This document shows, in pieces, positions 25,103-33,684 of a stretch of 64,000 bases of DNA. The position numbers were made by a program, and so were the translations under genes. The DNA is from Bog-756 sp963813525 (GTDB taxonomy: Bacteria > Actinomycetota > Acidimicrobiia > Acidimicrobiales > RAAP-2). The notes below the pieces were generated by a model. The model did no database searches. It was not told the DNA's origin and saw nothing but the letters and a program-made list of their open reading frames with translations. The DNA is taken from assembly GCA_963813525.1 (NCBI GenBank), contig CAWEZI010000002.1:359797-423796 (forward strand), written 5' to 3'. Position 1 is the first letter of the stretch. Each line of letters starts with the position of its first letter.

Positions 25103-26776
25103 GTGGTCACTCGTCACGCCGGGCACACGGTCTCCGAGGCTCCTGAGGCTGGGTTGCTGGACCGGGCCGACGCTCTGCAGCAGGGGTCGAAGGGTTGGTC
25201 GAACAGTCAGAGCCTGCTCCAGCTGATCACTGAACGGGCCGCCGCCCTTGACGGCAATACCTTTGTCGAAGACGCCCGATCCGGACGGCGGATCTCCTAC
25301 CGAGATCTGCTCGAGGTCGTGCGGCTGTGGGGTCACGGACTCGGTGCCGCCCAGGTGGAGTCGGGTCAGGTGGTGGCGGTGGTCATAACCGACCCGATTG
25401 AATTCACTCTCGCCTATCTGGCCCTGATGGCCAACCGGAGATGGGTGGCACCGATCGATCCAGCGGCTCCGTCGGCAGTGGTCGGCGCAGCCTGTAGTCG
25501 CCTCCAGCCCCGCTTGGTGATCAGTGACGGCCGGGTGGGCGGCGGTGATGACGGCGCCCGCTGGGTTGCTCCCGTTACCGTCACGACAGGCCGCGTCCCG
25601 GCTGCGGCCGGATACCGGTCAGCCCCTCCCTGGCTCTCTGCGCCCAGTGGTGGTGCCATTCTCTCCTCGTCGGGGAGTAGCGGACGCCCCAAGCTGATCC
25701 CGCTGCACCAGTACCAACTTCTCCACGGTGCCCGGGCGGTGGCGCGACACCATCGACTGGCTCCCGGTGACGTGGGCTTCAACGCCCTTCCTCTGTTCCA
25801 CGTCAACGCAGAGGTGGTCGGTCTGTTGTCCACGCTGTACGCCGGCGCCCGCCTCGTACTCGACGATCGATTTCACCGCACCGGGTTCTGGGAGCTCATG
25901 GACAGGCGCGCCGTGACCTGGATCAATGCCGTGCCGCCGATCGTCGACCGTTTGTCTTCGCTCCGACCCGGCGAGGGGGTTCCCCCTCGCATCCGGTTCA
26001 TTCGATCAGCCTCCTCACCGTTACCGGTGGCCACTCGCCACCGCTTCGAGTGGGCCACGGGACTACCGGTCCTCGAAACCTACGGAATGACTGAAGCCGC
26101 TGGGCAGATAACGGCCATGCCCTTGGTCGGTCCGGACAAACCCGGTTCGGTCGGCCTTCCTGTGGACATCGATGTGCGCATCGTCGCCACCGAGCCGACC
26201 GGGCAGCCCGCGGTAGGTCTGGTACAGATCCGGGGTGCGTCGGTGGCCACCCATCCCCAGCCGGGGGAGCCGGCAGAGCCCGACGCCGGGGTGGAGATCG
26301 CACAGCCCTCGGACGAGGTAGTGACCGAGACAGCGTCCGGCCACGGAGGCGGCTGGCTCGATACCGGTGACCTCGGATATCAGGACGACGACGGGTACCT
26401 GTACCTGATCGGCCGAGCCGACGACGTCATCAACCGGGGCGGCGAGAAGGTCTACCCCCGCGAGATCGAGGAAGTCCTGGTGGCCGAGCCCTGTGTCAAG
26501 GAAGTGGTCGTGGTGGGGGTGGACCATCCGGCCCTGGGCCAGGAGCCGTGGGCCTATCTCACCCTCCACGGGATCACCGACCGCTCCAGTGTGTGGCAGG
26601 CGGTGGCTGTCGGCGACCGTCTGCGCCGGCGCCTGGGAGACACCCTGGCTCCGAGGAAGTGGCCGGCTACCCTGTGTGTCGTAGTTCGACTTCCCACCAC
26701 GGCCACCGGGAAGGTCCTGAGGCGATCGGTTCGATCGGGCGGCGTGGAGACGATCGCCATGGTGTTCACCCGGTGA
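25103..26776 (+). CDS. AMP-forming acyl-CoA synthetase/ligase
   Basis: A 557-aa adenylate-forming enzyme. The ATP loop SSSGSSGRPKLIP, the YGMTEAAGQ motif, DTGDLGYQDDDGYLYLIGR and GEKVYPREIEEVL hinge region are all present. The catalytic lysine is in TATGKVLRR at the C-terminus. It activates a carboxylic acid as acyl-AMP and then as thioester or amide. Substrate unknown. A GTG at 25103 begins one base after the VOC stop, and its own stop overlaps the next GTG by 4 bp, so the four genes are one operon. The longer frame back to 24956 overlaps the VOC gene and is not used. Confidence 0.92.
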   Translation: MVTRHAGHTVSEAPEAGLLDRADALQQGSKGWSNSQSLLQLITERAAALDGNTFVEDARSGRRISYRDLLEVVRLWGHGLGAAQVESGQVVAVVITDPIEFTLAYLALMANRRWVAPIDPAAPSAVVGAACSRLQPRLVISDGRVGGGDDGARWVAPVTVTTGRVPAAAGYRSAPPWLSAPSGGAILSSSGSSGRPKLIPLHQYQLLHGARAVARHHRLAPGDVGFNALPLFHVNAEVVGLLSTLYAGARLVLDDRFHRTGFWELMDRRAVTWINAVPPIVDRLSSLRPGEGVPPRIRFIRSASSPLPVATRHRFEWATGLPVLETYGMTEAAGQITAMPLVGPDKPGSVGLPVDIDVRIVATEPTGQPAVGLVQIRGASVATHPQPGEPAEPDAGVEIAQPSDEVVTETASGHGGGWLDTGDLGYQDDDGYLYLIGRADDVINRGGEKVYPREIEEVLVAEPCVKEVVVVGVDHPALGQEPWAYLTLHGITDRSSVWQAVAVGDRLRRRLGDTLAPRKWPATLCVVVRLPTTATGKVLRRSVRSGGVETIAMVFTR

Positions 26777-28356
26777 CATGGGCTCTGTCCGAACGCACCG
26801 GTGTCGAAGCGCCGGGCGCCGGAGATCCGTCGGCCGCCCTTTCTTCTGAGGCACCCACGGTAACCCCGGCATCGAAGGGCGCCACGGGAGCCACCGGGAC
26901 GAGGAAGCGGCTGGACCATGTCGATGCCATGCGGCCCATCAAGCAGGCTGGGGTGGTCTCCACCCACTCCATCCTGGCCTTCGCCCCCGTCGCCGGTCTG
27001 GCCGGCGGATCGCTCCTCATGCTCCTCCATGTGACCCGGGAGGCCTTCCTCTTCGTATCGGCCTGCATGCTCACCTACAGCTACCAGCGAAGCCGGGAGG
27101 GAGGACTGCGGTCTTTCTACTGGAGACGGTTCGTCGCCGTCGGCGCCCCTTACCTGTGCTGGACTTTTGTCTACTTCCTGGTAACGCTCCATCCGACCAT
27201 CGGCTGGAAGGGCTCGATGGTCCACCTCGCCTACCTGGCTGGTACCGGCTACTACCAGCTCTACTACCTGCTGGTCATCATGCAGTTCTACGTTCTCTTT
27301 CCGCTGCTGATGGTAGGAATGGTCCGCCTCAAGAACCATCCCTGGTTCGTATTGGCGGTGAGCGGAACCGTGCAGTTGACCGTCGTCTCGCTGCAGCACT
27401 GGGGGGTGTCGCCACCGGCTCTGCGTGAGTTTTGGGCAACCAGGGAGATCACCTCCTACCAGTTCGATCTGGTGGCCGGGATGGTCATCGCCCTCCACCT
27501 CGACCAGGTCGATCGTTGGTTACGGGACCACGTGCGCCTTGTCCTCGGCTTCACCTTCCTGGCGGCCGCTGTGGCCGAGGGTTGGTACTTCGCGGCTGCA
27601 GCAGGCCATGTGTCGTGGCTGGGTTCGAGCTCCGATGCCTTCCAGCCCATCGTGATGCCCTTCAACATCGGTGCCATCGCCAGCATCTATCTGGCCGGTA
27701 CCTATCTCGTCGACTCGCACCGCTCCGCCCGGCTGCGGGCCGCGGTCCGGTCAGGATCGGACAATTCGTACGGGGTCTATCTCGCCCAGATGGTCTTCAT
27801 CCTGGCGTTGACCGGTCTCGGGTGGGGTCGGCTCGACGCCTTCCTGCCCTGGCCCCTCGTGTGCCTGGTCGCCGTCGTGCTGGTGTTCGGTGCATGTGTG
27901 TTCCTGACCAGCATCCTGGCCAGGACCCCGATGGCCAAGGTCCTGACCGGACGGTCCCGCTCGCCGTGGGCCACGTGGTTGCCTCGACCCAGGCAGGTTG
28001 CCGATACGGGTGGCGACGGACGCCCGGGGTCGACCCTTCCACCCGGGCGGACGGAGCCGACCCTGGGCACCCGCTCAGTGGGGGGACAGAGCGCCCTCCA
28101 CGGCACGGGCGATAACCCGGTAACCGCGATCGTTGGGATGGACGTTCGGACCGAGGGGGCGTGGCGCGCACATCCAGGTCAACTGGCAGGTCCGCTCGAC
28201 GTTCACCGGCTCCACCCGCCCGTCCACCATGGTGGAGCCGGTATCAGTGTCGGCGAAAGCTCCCAACACGTTGGCCATCGGCATGCCAAAGTGCGCGTAG
28301 ATGGATCGCAGGGTTCCGTCGAGGTGCTCAATGGCTCGGAGGCTGGCTGCGGCTAA
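26773..28356 (+). CDS. Acyltransferase-3 family membrane protein
   Basis: About 527 aa by frame. Residues 40-400 form a ten-helix acyltransferase-3 domain: LDHVDAMRPIKQAGVVSTHS has the conserved Arg/Lys and catalytic His, with LFVSACMLTYSY, YYQLYYLLVIMQFYVLFPLL (split) and SYGVYLAQMVFIL further on. These enzymes O-acylate extracytoplasmic sugars or small molecules. The family domain should end near 27960; the last 130 codons have odd composition and run antisense through the end of the SGNH gene for 282 bp, so the original stop may have been lost. The start is GTG 26773 in a GTGA overlap. Confidence 0.82.
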   Translation: MTWALSERTGVEAPGAGDPSAALSSEAPTVTPASKGATGATGTRKRLDHVDAMRPIKQAGVVSTHSILAFAPVAGLAGGSLLMLLHVTREAFLFVSACMLTYSYQRSREGGLRSFYWRRFVAVGAPYLCWTFVYFLVTLHPTIGWKGSMVHLAYLAGTGYYQLYYLLVIMQFYVLFPLLMVGMVRLKNHPWFVLAVSGTVQLTVVSLQHWGVSPPALREFWATREITSYQFDLVAGMVIALHLDQVDRWLRDHVRLVLGFTFLAAAVAEGWYFAAAAGHVSWLGSSSDAFQPIVMPFNIGAIASIYLAGTYLVDSHRSARLRAAVRSGSDNSYGVYLAQMVFILALTGLGWGRLDAFLPWPLVCLVAVVLVFGACVFLTSILARTPMAKVLTGRSRSPWATWLPRPRQVADTGGDGRPGSTLPPGRTEPTLGTRSVGGQSALHGTGDNPVTAIVGMDVRTEGAWRAHPGQLAGPLDVHRLHPPVHHGGAGISVGESSQHVGHRHAKVRVDGSQGSVEVLNGSEAGCG

Positions 28357-29046
28357 CCTCCGGCCGGCCTCTCCGTGAAGCTCCAAGCCCAGGTACGGGT
28401 CGTAGTGGCCGACACCGACGATCTCGGTGCCCGAGCCGGCGGCTGCCCGTAGCGCCGAAAGGACGGGGGGGAGTTGCCGGCGGACCGCGGCCACGCCTTC
28501 TGAGATGCAGGCGGCATGCACCTGCCACCGCTCGATGCACCTGGCGATGTCGTTGAATCCGATGTCGACGGTGATCAGACGCGTATCCCGGTGGGCTCCC
28601 AGGAAGTCCACAGCCTCTGCCAGCTGAGACCCCTGGGCGTAGTGACAGCGGTCACCGCCGGCCAAGAGTGTCTCCGTCGTCTCCCCCGGGCATCCGAGTG
28701 AGACCAGCTCCAGACCGGGCCAGCGATGACCCAGCTGGTCGGCGAGGTAACGCGTGTACCCCTGTTGGGTCGGGCGGCCGTGGGGGTCACCGGGGACCGG
28801 CTGGAAGCCGACCGAAGCCGATCCGCCCAGCGCCAGGTAGTGGGGGACGGGGGCAGTGTCGGCACTGGCCGTGCCGGAGGCGACGGTCGTCATCACCACC
28901 AGGAGTCCGATCAGAGCGAGCCGGCTGACGATACGACCGCCTGCGGAGCGCAACCAGTGGCGTGGGCTCTCTGTTCCGACCGGAGTGCTCCGGGGGGCGG
29001 AGGCTGCGGATCCAACGATTTGGCTCACGGGACCCACGTTGGCCAT
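28075..29046 (-). CDS. Secreted SGNH/GDSL hydrolase
   Basis: About 323 aa. A hydrophobic signal segment (LALIGLLVVMTTVASGTASA) near residue 43 is followed by the esterase domain. Block I serine is in LALGGSASVGF (GGSAS in place of GDS), oxyanion Gly/Asn in DIGFNDIARC, and the catalytic Asp-His pair in HPNDRGYRV. Six or more cysteines in the mature part suggest disulfides. It acts outside the membrane on esters. It converges on the acyltransferase-3 gene; the two activities (adding and removing acyl groups) often go together. I start it at ATG 29046; longer in-frame starts reach 29139. Confidence 0.85.
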   Translation of the reverse strand: MANVGPVSQIVGSAASAPRSTPVGTESPRHWLRSAGGRIVSRLALIGLLVVMTTVASGTASADTAPVPHYLALGGSASVGFQPVPGDPHGRPTQQGYTRYLADQLGHRWPGLELVSLGCPGETTETLLAGGDRCHYAQGSQLAEAVDFLGAHRDTRLITVDIGFNDIARCIERWQVHAACISEGVAAVRRQLPPVLSALRAAAGSGTEIVGVGHYDPYLGLELHGEAGRRLAAASLRAIEHLDGTLRSIYAHFGMPMANVLGAFADTDTGSTMVDGRVEPVNVERTCQLTWMCAPRPLGPNVHPNDRGYRVIARAVEGALSPH

Positions 29047-29233
29047 CGAGGTCGAACTGTAGTGGTGGGCGGAGGCTGTTTGGCCTCGGGTCGCACCACT
29101 AGCTCCTTGGGTCTCGCCACTGGCGCGGCACGTGGCCAAGCTGAGTGGGTGGCACCACCCCCGAAACGCTCCAGGTCACCCTCGGCGGTGGGGTCGGTGT
29201 CATGCTCGAAGTTCGCCGATCAAGGAGCGCAGG

Positions 29234-29674
29234 ATGAACAATGGTCAGATACACGGCCCCGTAAAGGCCCATCACGTCATCGGTAAGGCAATCAGCATCC
29301 GTGGGTTGCGAGGTCAAGTCATGAGGGCGGACGGCGTGAACGCCAAAATTGCCGTATTCCTCACCAACCTGGTCGGGTCGATGTGGTGTGCCTACGTGTT
29401 CGCCATCATCGCCCTGCTCGGATTGCGACCAGCGCTCAGGCCCGGTGGTGAGGGAATCATCGCGTGGATAGCGCAGACGTTCCTCCAGTTGGTGCTGCTG
29501 TCCGTGATCATGGTTGGGCAGAATGTCCAGAGTGAGGCCAGCGACGTCCGATCACAGCACACCTACGACGACGCCGTGCAGATTCTCGATCGACTGGACA
29601 TCCATACGGCCGGCGGCATCAGGGACATCGCCGACCGCCTTGACGCCATCGACGCCAAACTCGGGAGCAAATGA
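29234..29674 (+). CDS. DUF1003-like small membrane protein
   Basis: 146 aa with two adjacent transmembrane helices (about 45-68, VGSMWCAYVFAIIALLG, and 78-98, WIAQTFLQLVLLSVIMVGQN) and a charged C-terminal tail (DDAVQILDRLDIH). The paired helices ending in MVGQN resemble DUF1003 proteins. Start ATG 29234 has AAGGAG 9 nt upstream. No function is established for this group. Confidence 0.75.
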   Translation: MNNGQIHGPVKAHHVIGKAISIRGLRGQVMRADGVNAKIAVFLTNLVGSMWCAYVFAIIALLGLRPALRPGGEGIIAWIAQTFLQLVLLSVIMVGQNVQSEASDVRSQHTYDDAVQILDRLDIHTAGGIRDIADRLDAIDAKLGSK

Positions 29675-29710
29675 CCGAGGCGCATTCCCCTCGTCAACGC
29701 TCGTGACCAA

Positions 29711-30493
29711 CTAGGGCGAAACGGAGAGCACGGCAATGTCCACCGTGGCACGTTGCGCGATGGGTCCCTCGGGTAGGAGGCGAATGGCATCGATGGCCGG
29801 TTTTGTAACTGCCTCAAAAGTTTGTTCATCCAGTCCCTGCAACGCCGGCCACACCCGGCGATTGACCGAATCGATCAGTTCCTCCGAGGAGGTCTCCCAT
29901 GCCCTGCTCTCAAAGGACTCGACACGGCCCACAAATCCTGCCTGCGTCGCCCACGCCATGATGTCGGCCACGCTGACCGGGTTCTGACTCCATGTCGGGT
30001 GAAGTCGGCTGGCCCTCATGAACATGGCGTCGAGAATCGGTTTGACCGGGTCGCCTTCCGCGATTCGATTGGTAGGACAGACCAGGTAGCGCCCGCCCGG
30101 CCGCAGGACGCGGAACACCTCGGCGAACAATGCCTCGGGTGGATCGACGGCATGGACGACCCACACCGAGACGGCGTGCGGTACCGACCCATCGCCAAAA
30201 GGCAGCTGCCTGGCGTCACCTCTGACAAGGACCGAACCCAGCCGACTGTGGGCACGGGCCAACATGGCTGACGCAATGTCAACGCCGATCACCGACCGAC
30301 CGTGGCGGGCCAATCCCAGAGAGATGACACCGGTCCCCACGCCCACCTCGAGTATCGGACCCTCGCCGGCGGGAAGTCGGGTGTCGAGTTGCTCGGCGAA
30401 GTCGGCTCCCCGCTGCTCGCCGCCCCTCGAGGCGTCATAGCACTCGGCAACGTCGTCGTAGACAGCCACGGACACGAGGCTTTCACAGGGCAT
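29711..30493 (-). CDS. Class I SAM-dependent methyltransferase
   Basis: About 260 aa. Motif I is ILEVGVGTGVISLGLA, then GVDIASAMLARA, RGDARQLPFGDGS and VLRPGGRYLVCPTN: the Methyltransf_11/25 pattern of small-molecule methyltransferases. The C-terminal third is helical and specific. The start is ATG 30493 (MPCESLVSVAVYDDVAECYD) rather than the frame's earlier GTG at 30523. It appears monocistronic. The 375 bp between it and the tRNA-Pro show nothing I can name. Confidence 0.85.
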   Translation of the reverse strand: MPCESLVSVAVYDDVAECYDASRGGEQRGADFAEQLDTRLPAGEGPILEVGVGTGVISLGLARHGRSVIGVDIASAMLARAHSRLGSVLVRGDARQLPFGDGSVPHAVSVWVVHAVDPPEALFAEVFRVLRPGGRYLVCPTNRIAEGDPVKPILDAMFMRASRLHPTWSQNPVSVADIMAWATQAGFVGRVESFESRAWETSSEELIDSVNRRVWPALQGLDEQTFEAVTKPAIDAIRLLPEGPIAQRATVDIAVLSVSP

Positions 30494-30867
30494 CGGCTGC
30501 TCGCCGGAAACCCCGACGGGCACAGGCGATGTCGAGGTGGCAAGGCTCGCCTCGCCGATGGCCCCAGACCTTCTGCATGGATTGCCCCGACTGGCTCAGA
30601 GGTGGCGTCCGACCATCCAGTGTTGGCCACGAGCAGAACACCCGAACCCGTACGCCGTGCCGCCTGTCCTGACTAAGGGAATTCAAGCCAGTGCACGATG
30701 AGTGGAGCGTTGTGACCAGATCGTGCCACTGGCTGGCGTTCGTCCGCACTACCCGGATGCGGGGCGCTACTCTGCCCCGCGCCTGGCACGGGGGCCAACG
30801 TCACCCGGGTCCCATTTCGTTCACCACCGAGCGTGAGGCTCCGTACCTCTGTCGACCTGCGGTTTCG

Positions 30868-30945
30868 TGGTCGGGCTGCCCGGATTTGAACCGGGGACCT
30901 CTGCGTCCCGAACGCAGCGCGCTAACCAAACTGCGCCACAGCCCG
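30868..30945 (-). tRNA. tRNA-Pro (anticodon CGG)
   Basis: A minus-strand cloverleaf with acceptor CGGGCTG/CAGCCCG, anticodon arm CTGCG-TTCGGGA-CGCAG (CGG at 34-36), T-arm CCCGG-TTCAAAT-CCGGG and an encoded CCA (TGG on the plus strand at 30868-30870). No repeat or island sign adjoins it. Confidence 0.97.
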
Positions 30946-31057
30946 TCGTAGGAACCGGGAACTCACCGACCCTGACCAGCGAGACTCTATCGGACCCCAA
31001 TCCGGTCGATTCCCGCAGGCGCAGAGGCCCGGGTTCAGAGGCCCGGTCTCGACCTGG

Positions 31058-32035
31058 TCATCCTTCTCCGCTGCCCTCATCCCCCTCGCCCCCCGGCTCA
31101 ACCTGTAGCGATCGGATTCGTTTGGCCACCACTTTGGCGATGCGACGCTTGTCCATCTCGGTGATGCGCCACTCCCAATCGTCGGCCACCAGTGTCTCCC
31201 CCTCCTTGGGGATGTGGCCGAAGGCGTCGAAAAGGAATCCTCCGAGAGTCACGTATTCGCCTTCAGGCACATTGATGTCGAGCCGATCCCTCACGTCGTC
31301 CACGCTCATCCGGCCGTCCAGCAGCCACCGGCTCCCGTCCACTCGCACCGCTTCGGGTTCGTCGTCCGGATCGAACTCGTCGGGCAGGTCACCCACCAGG
31401 GCGCCGAGCAGGTCCTTGACGGTCAGGACGCCCTCCACGCCGCCATGTTCGTCGACGACGACGGCGAAGGCACGACGTTGGCGGCGCATCTCGGCCAATA
31501 CCTCGAGCACCAGCCCGGACTCGGGGACCAGAAAAGGCTGGCGGAGTCGCCGCGAGATGTCAATGGGGTCGGGGGCGGGACGGGTCGGACTTCTGACCAG
31601 CACCGGTGCGTTTCCGCCGGCCGGTATCGGCTCGGTCGTTTCGCTGCCGTTGTCATCGCTGCCTCCGACCTTCCATCCGGCCCGGAAGAGGTCGTTGACG
31701 AACAGGACGCCGATGAGGTCGTCGAGGTCGTCGCCGCACACCGGGAAGCAGCTGTGCCCCGACTCGCGCACGGCCCGACTCACGGCGTCGACGGTCAGGG
31801 GGATGGTGAGGGCAACCACGTCGACGCGGGGCGTCATCACCTCGCGCACCACCGTGTCGTGAAGATCGTGAAGCGCGTCGATGATGAACTGCTCCTGGGC
31901 ATCAGCACCGCCTTCACCCGCTCGGGAGCGGTTGTGGCCTTCACCTCCGGTACGCCGGCGGCGGGTGATCCCCGGGCCCCGCCCTGACGAGCCAGACTCC
32001 TCTTCGTCCTCGTCCTTACGACGGAAAACGGACAC
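31058..32035 (-). CDS. CBS-domain/CorC-type protein (magnesium/cobalt efflux family)
   Basis: About 325 aa. The order is: an acidic N-terminal stretch, a CBS pair (VREVMTPRVDVVALT at its start; FAVVVDEHGGVEGVLTVKDL in the second CBS), then the CorC_HlyC domain (DGRMSVDDVRDRLDINVPEG, TLGGFLFDAFGHIPKEGE, then ITEMDKRRIAKV). No DUF21 membrane domain is present, so it is the soluble CorC form. Family members affect Mg2+/Co2+ handling and bind nucleotides. I start at GTG 32035, after the upstream gene's stop at 32059; the longer frame would overlap it. Confidence 0.87.
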   Translation of the reverse strand: MSVFRRKDEDEEESGSSGRGPGITRRRRTGGEGHNRSRAGEGGADAQEQFIIDALHDLHDTVVREVMTPRVDVVALTIPLTVDAVSRAVRESGHSCFPVCGDDLDDLIGVLFVNDLFRAGWKVGGSDDNGSETTEPIPAGGNAPVLVRSPTRPAPDPIDISRRLRQPFLVPESGLVLEVLAEMRRQRRAFAVVVDEHGGVEGVLTVKDLLGALVGDLPDEFDPDDEPEAVRVDGSRWLLDGRMSVDDVRDRLDINVPEGEYVTLGGFLFDAFGHIPKEGETLVADDWEWRITEMDKRRIAKVVAKRIRSLQVEPGGEGDEGSGEG

Positions 32036-32058
32036 GGACGCGGGCCGCCCTTGGGCTT

Positions 32059-32493
32059 TCAGGTACCGGCGTGGACGGGCGTGGACACGACGGAGAGGGG
32101 TTGGTAGGACTCGTCGTAGTAAGTGCCTCCGTCGAGGAGGGCGGTAATGGCCCGGCGCAGTCTGATGGGATCGAGTGGCTTGACCACCCACCCTTCAGCC
32201 CCGGAGCGCCGAGCCAGAAACACGTCCGGGCGGCGATCAAGGAGCATCAGCACCGGAATGTGGCCGAGCTTGCCGTAGGAGGCTTCGAGACGGAGCTCGA
32301 GGCACACCGCCATGCCGCCCATGTTTCCCATCTGGAGGTCCACCGCCACCAGGTCGGGCTCCGACTCGGCGACGGCTGCCATCACGGCCGGCCCGGATCG
32401 TGCCTCGAGGACCGTGATGTCCGGCGTCTGTGCGATGGCGATGATCTCCGCCCTCACCGAGGGGGCGTCGCTGGCCACGAGAACGGTGCGCAC
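32059..32493 (-). CDS. Single-domain response regulator (receiver only)
   Basis: 144 aa with a CheY-like receiver fold. The phospho-acceptor Asp is in PDLVAVDLQMG (about residue 52), the switch Thr/Ser position lies in the VLMLLD strand, and the conserved Lys in GWVVKPLD. The acidic pocket has only one Asp (VASDAP) where two are common. There is no output domain. No histidine kinase is nearby. Start GTG 32493 (MRTVLVASD); it lies 9 bp downstream of the ATPase gene and is probably in the same transcript. Confidence 0.83.
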   Translation of the reverse strand: MRTVLVASDAPSVRAEIIAIAQTPDITVLEARSGPAVMAAVAESEPDLVAVDLQMGNMGGMAVCLELRLEASYGKLGHIPVLMLLDRRPDVFLARRSGAEGWVVKPLDPIRLRRAITALLDGGTYYDESYQPLSVVSTPVHAGT

Positions 32494-32502
32494 CAGGCCA
32501 GG

Positions 32503-33684
32503 TTAGCTCCCTCCGGGAGACCCCCCGGTGGGAGCCCTGGACGGTTCCGAACCGCTTGGTTCGGTGACGCCGGGGCCGGCGAACAGGAGGTCGGCCACCG
32601 TCCCCAGGCCCACCAGATCGTGGACGTCGGTGTTGAGCAGAGGGACACGGTAGACAGGCGCGGGAGCCACCTTGGCCACCAGGTCGGCGTAGGCCTGCTC
32701 CTCGCGATCCGAAGCGGCCGTGTAGCCGCGCAGGTTGCCGATCAACTGGCCCAGGGGTGAGCTCCCTTGGTCCGCGGTGAGGGACGGAAGCGCGTCGATC
32801 TGGTCGTCGCTGGCGAATCGGGGCTGAACCCTGTTGACCACCAGGGCGGTCACCGTCATATTGGACTCGGCCAGCTTGCCGGCGAAATGGACAGCTTCGT
32901 CGACCGAGTCGGGACGGGGAGAGGCCACCAGCACGAAGGCGGTGCCCTGGTCAGCCAGGAGATCCCTCACTCGAGCGGCCCGGACCCGGAATCCCTCCTC
33001 CATGCCCTCGAAGGCCTGGAAGAAGTTCACCGCGTCTCGGACGATGTCCGCACCGGCCACCCGGGAGATGGTGCGGAGGAGGGCCTGGGCCGCCACCCCC
33101 ATGAACTTGAGCCCGATCCGGGTCGGCTTCATGAGCGCCTGAAAGATCCGGTTCTCCAGAAACTGGGTCAACCGCCCCGGAGCGTCGAGGAAGTCCAGGG
33201 CGTTACGGGTGGGCGGGGTGTCCACCACCACCAGGTCGAAACCGCCCTCCTCAACCAGCTCGTAGAGCTTTTCGGCGGCCATGTACTCCTGGGTCCCCGA
33301 CAGAGTCCCCGTGAGGTTGGCGTAGATCCGGTTGACCTTGATGTCTTCCGCCTGCTGGTCGCTGTCGGAGTATCGCTGCACCAGGTCGTCGAATGTCCCC
33401 TTGGGATCGAGCATGAGGGCGTGCAGCTCACCGGGCCACGGTCCTTCGATGAGGGTCGGTCGGTTGGTGAGCGAATCGAGCCCGAGGGCGTTGGCCAGAC
33501 GACGGGCAGGGTCGATGGTAACGACGCACACCGAACGACCGAGGCGTGCCGCCTGTAGGGCGAAGGCCGCGGCCGTAGTGGTCTTGCCCACGCCCCCCGA
33601 ACCACAGCAGATGATGATCGAACGCCGGCCCACCACCGAGTCGATGGGTTCCTCGGCGCCGATTGGTTCCTCGGTGCCGCTCAC
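32503..33684 (-). CDS. ArsA/Get3-like ATPase, second of pair (BagB-like)
   Basis: 393 aa with a deviant Walker A loop GSGGVGKTTTAAA (about 28-40), the VTIDPARRLANALGL switch region and DLVVVDTPPTRNALDFLD. These are hallmarks of the anion-pump ATPase/Get3 fold. It lacks the zinc CxxC of Get3. Actinobacteria encode such proteins in pairs: Mycobacterium Rv3679/Rv3680 (BagA/BagB) form a heterodimer tied to stress and drug tolerance, beside whiB4. Here the pair overlaps by 4 bp (GTGA, start GTG 33684) with a whiB gene next door, the same neighbourhood. Its frame stays open upstream to 34815, but that is a shadow of the first ATPase. Confidence 0.9.
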   Translation of the reverse strand: MSGTEEPIGAEEPIDSVVGRRSIIICCGSGGVGKTTTAAAFALQAARLGRSVCVVTIDPARRLANALGLDSLTNRPTLIEGPWPGELHALMLDPKGTFDDLVQRYSDSDQQAEDIKVNRIYANLTGTLSGTQEYMAAEKLYELVEEGGFDLVVVDTPPTRNALDFLDAPGRLTQFLENRIFQALMKPTRIGLKFMGVAAQALLRTISRVAGADIVRDAVNFFQAFEGMEEGFRVRAARVRDLLADQGTAFVLVASPRPDSVDEAVHFAGKLAESNMTVTALVVNRVQPRFASDDQIDALPSLTADQGSSPLGQLIGNLRGYTAASDREEQAYADLVAKVAPAPVYRVPLLNTDVHDLVGLGTVADLLFAGPGVTEPSGSEPSRAPTGGSPGGS

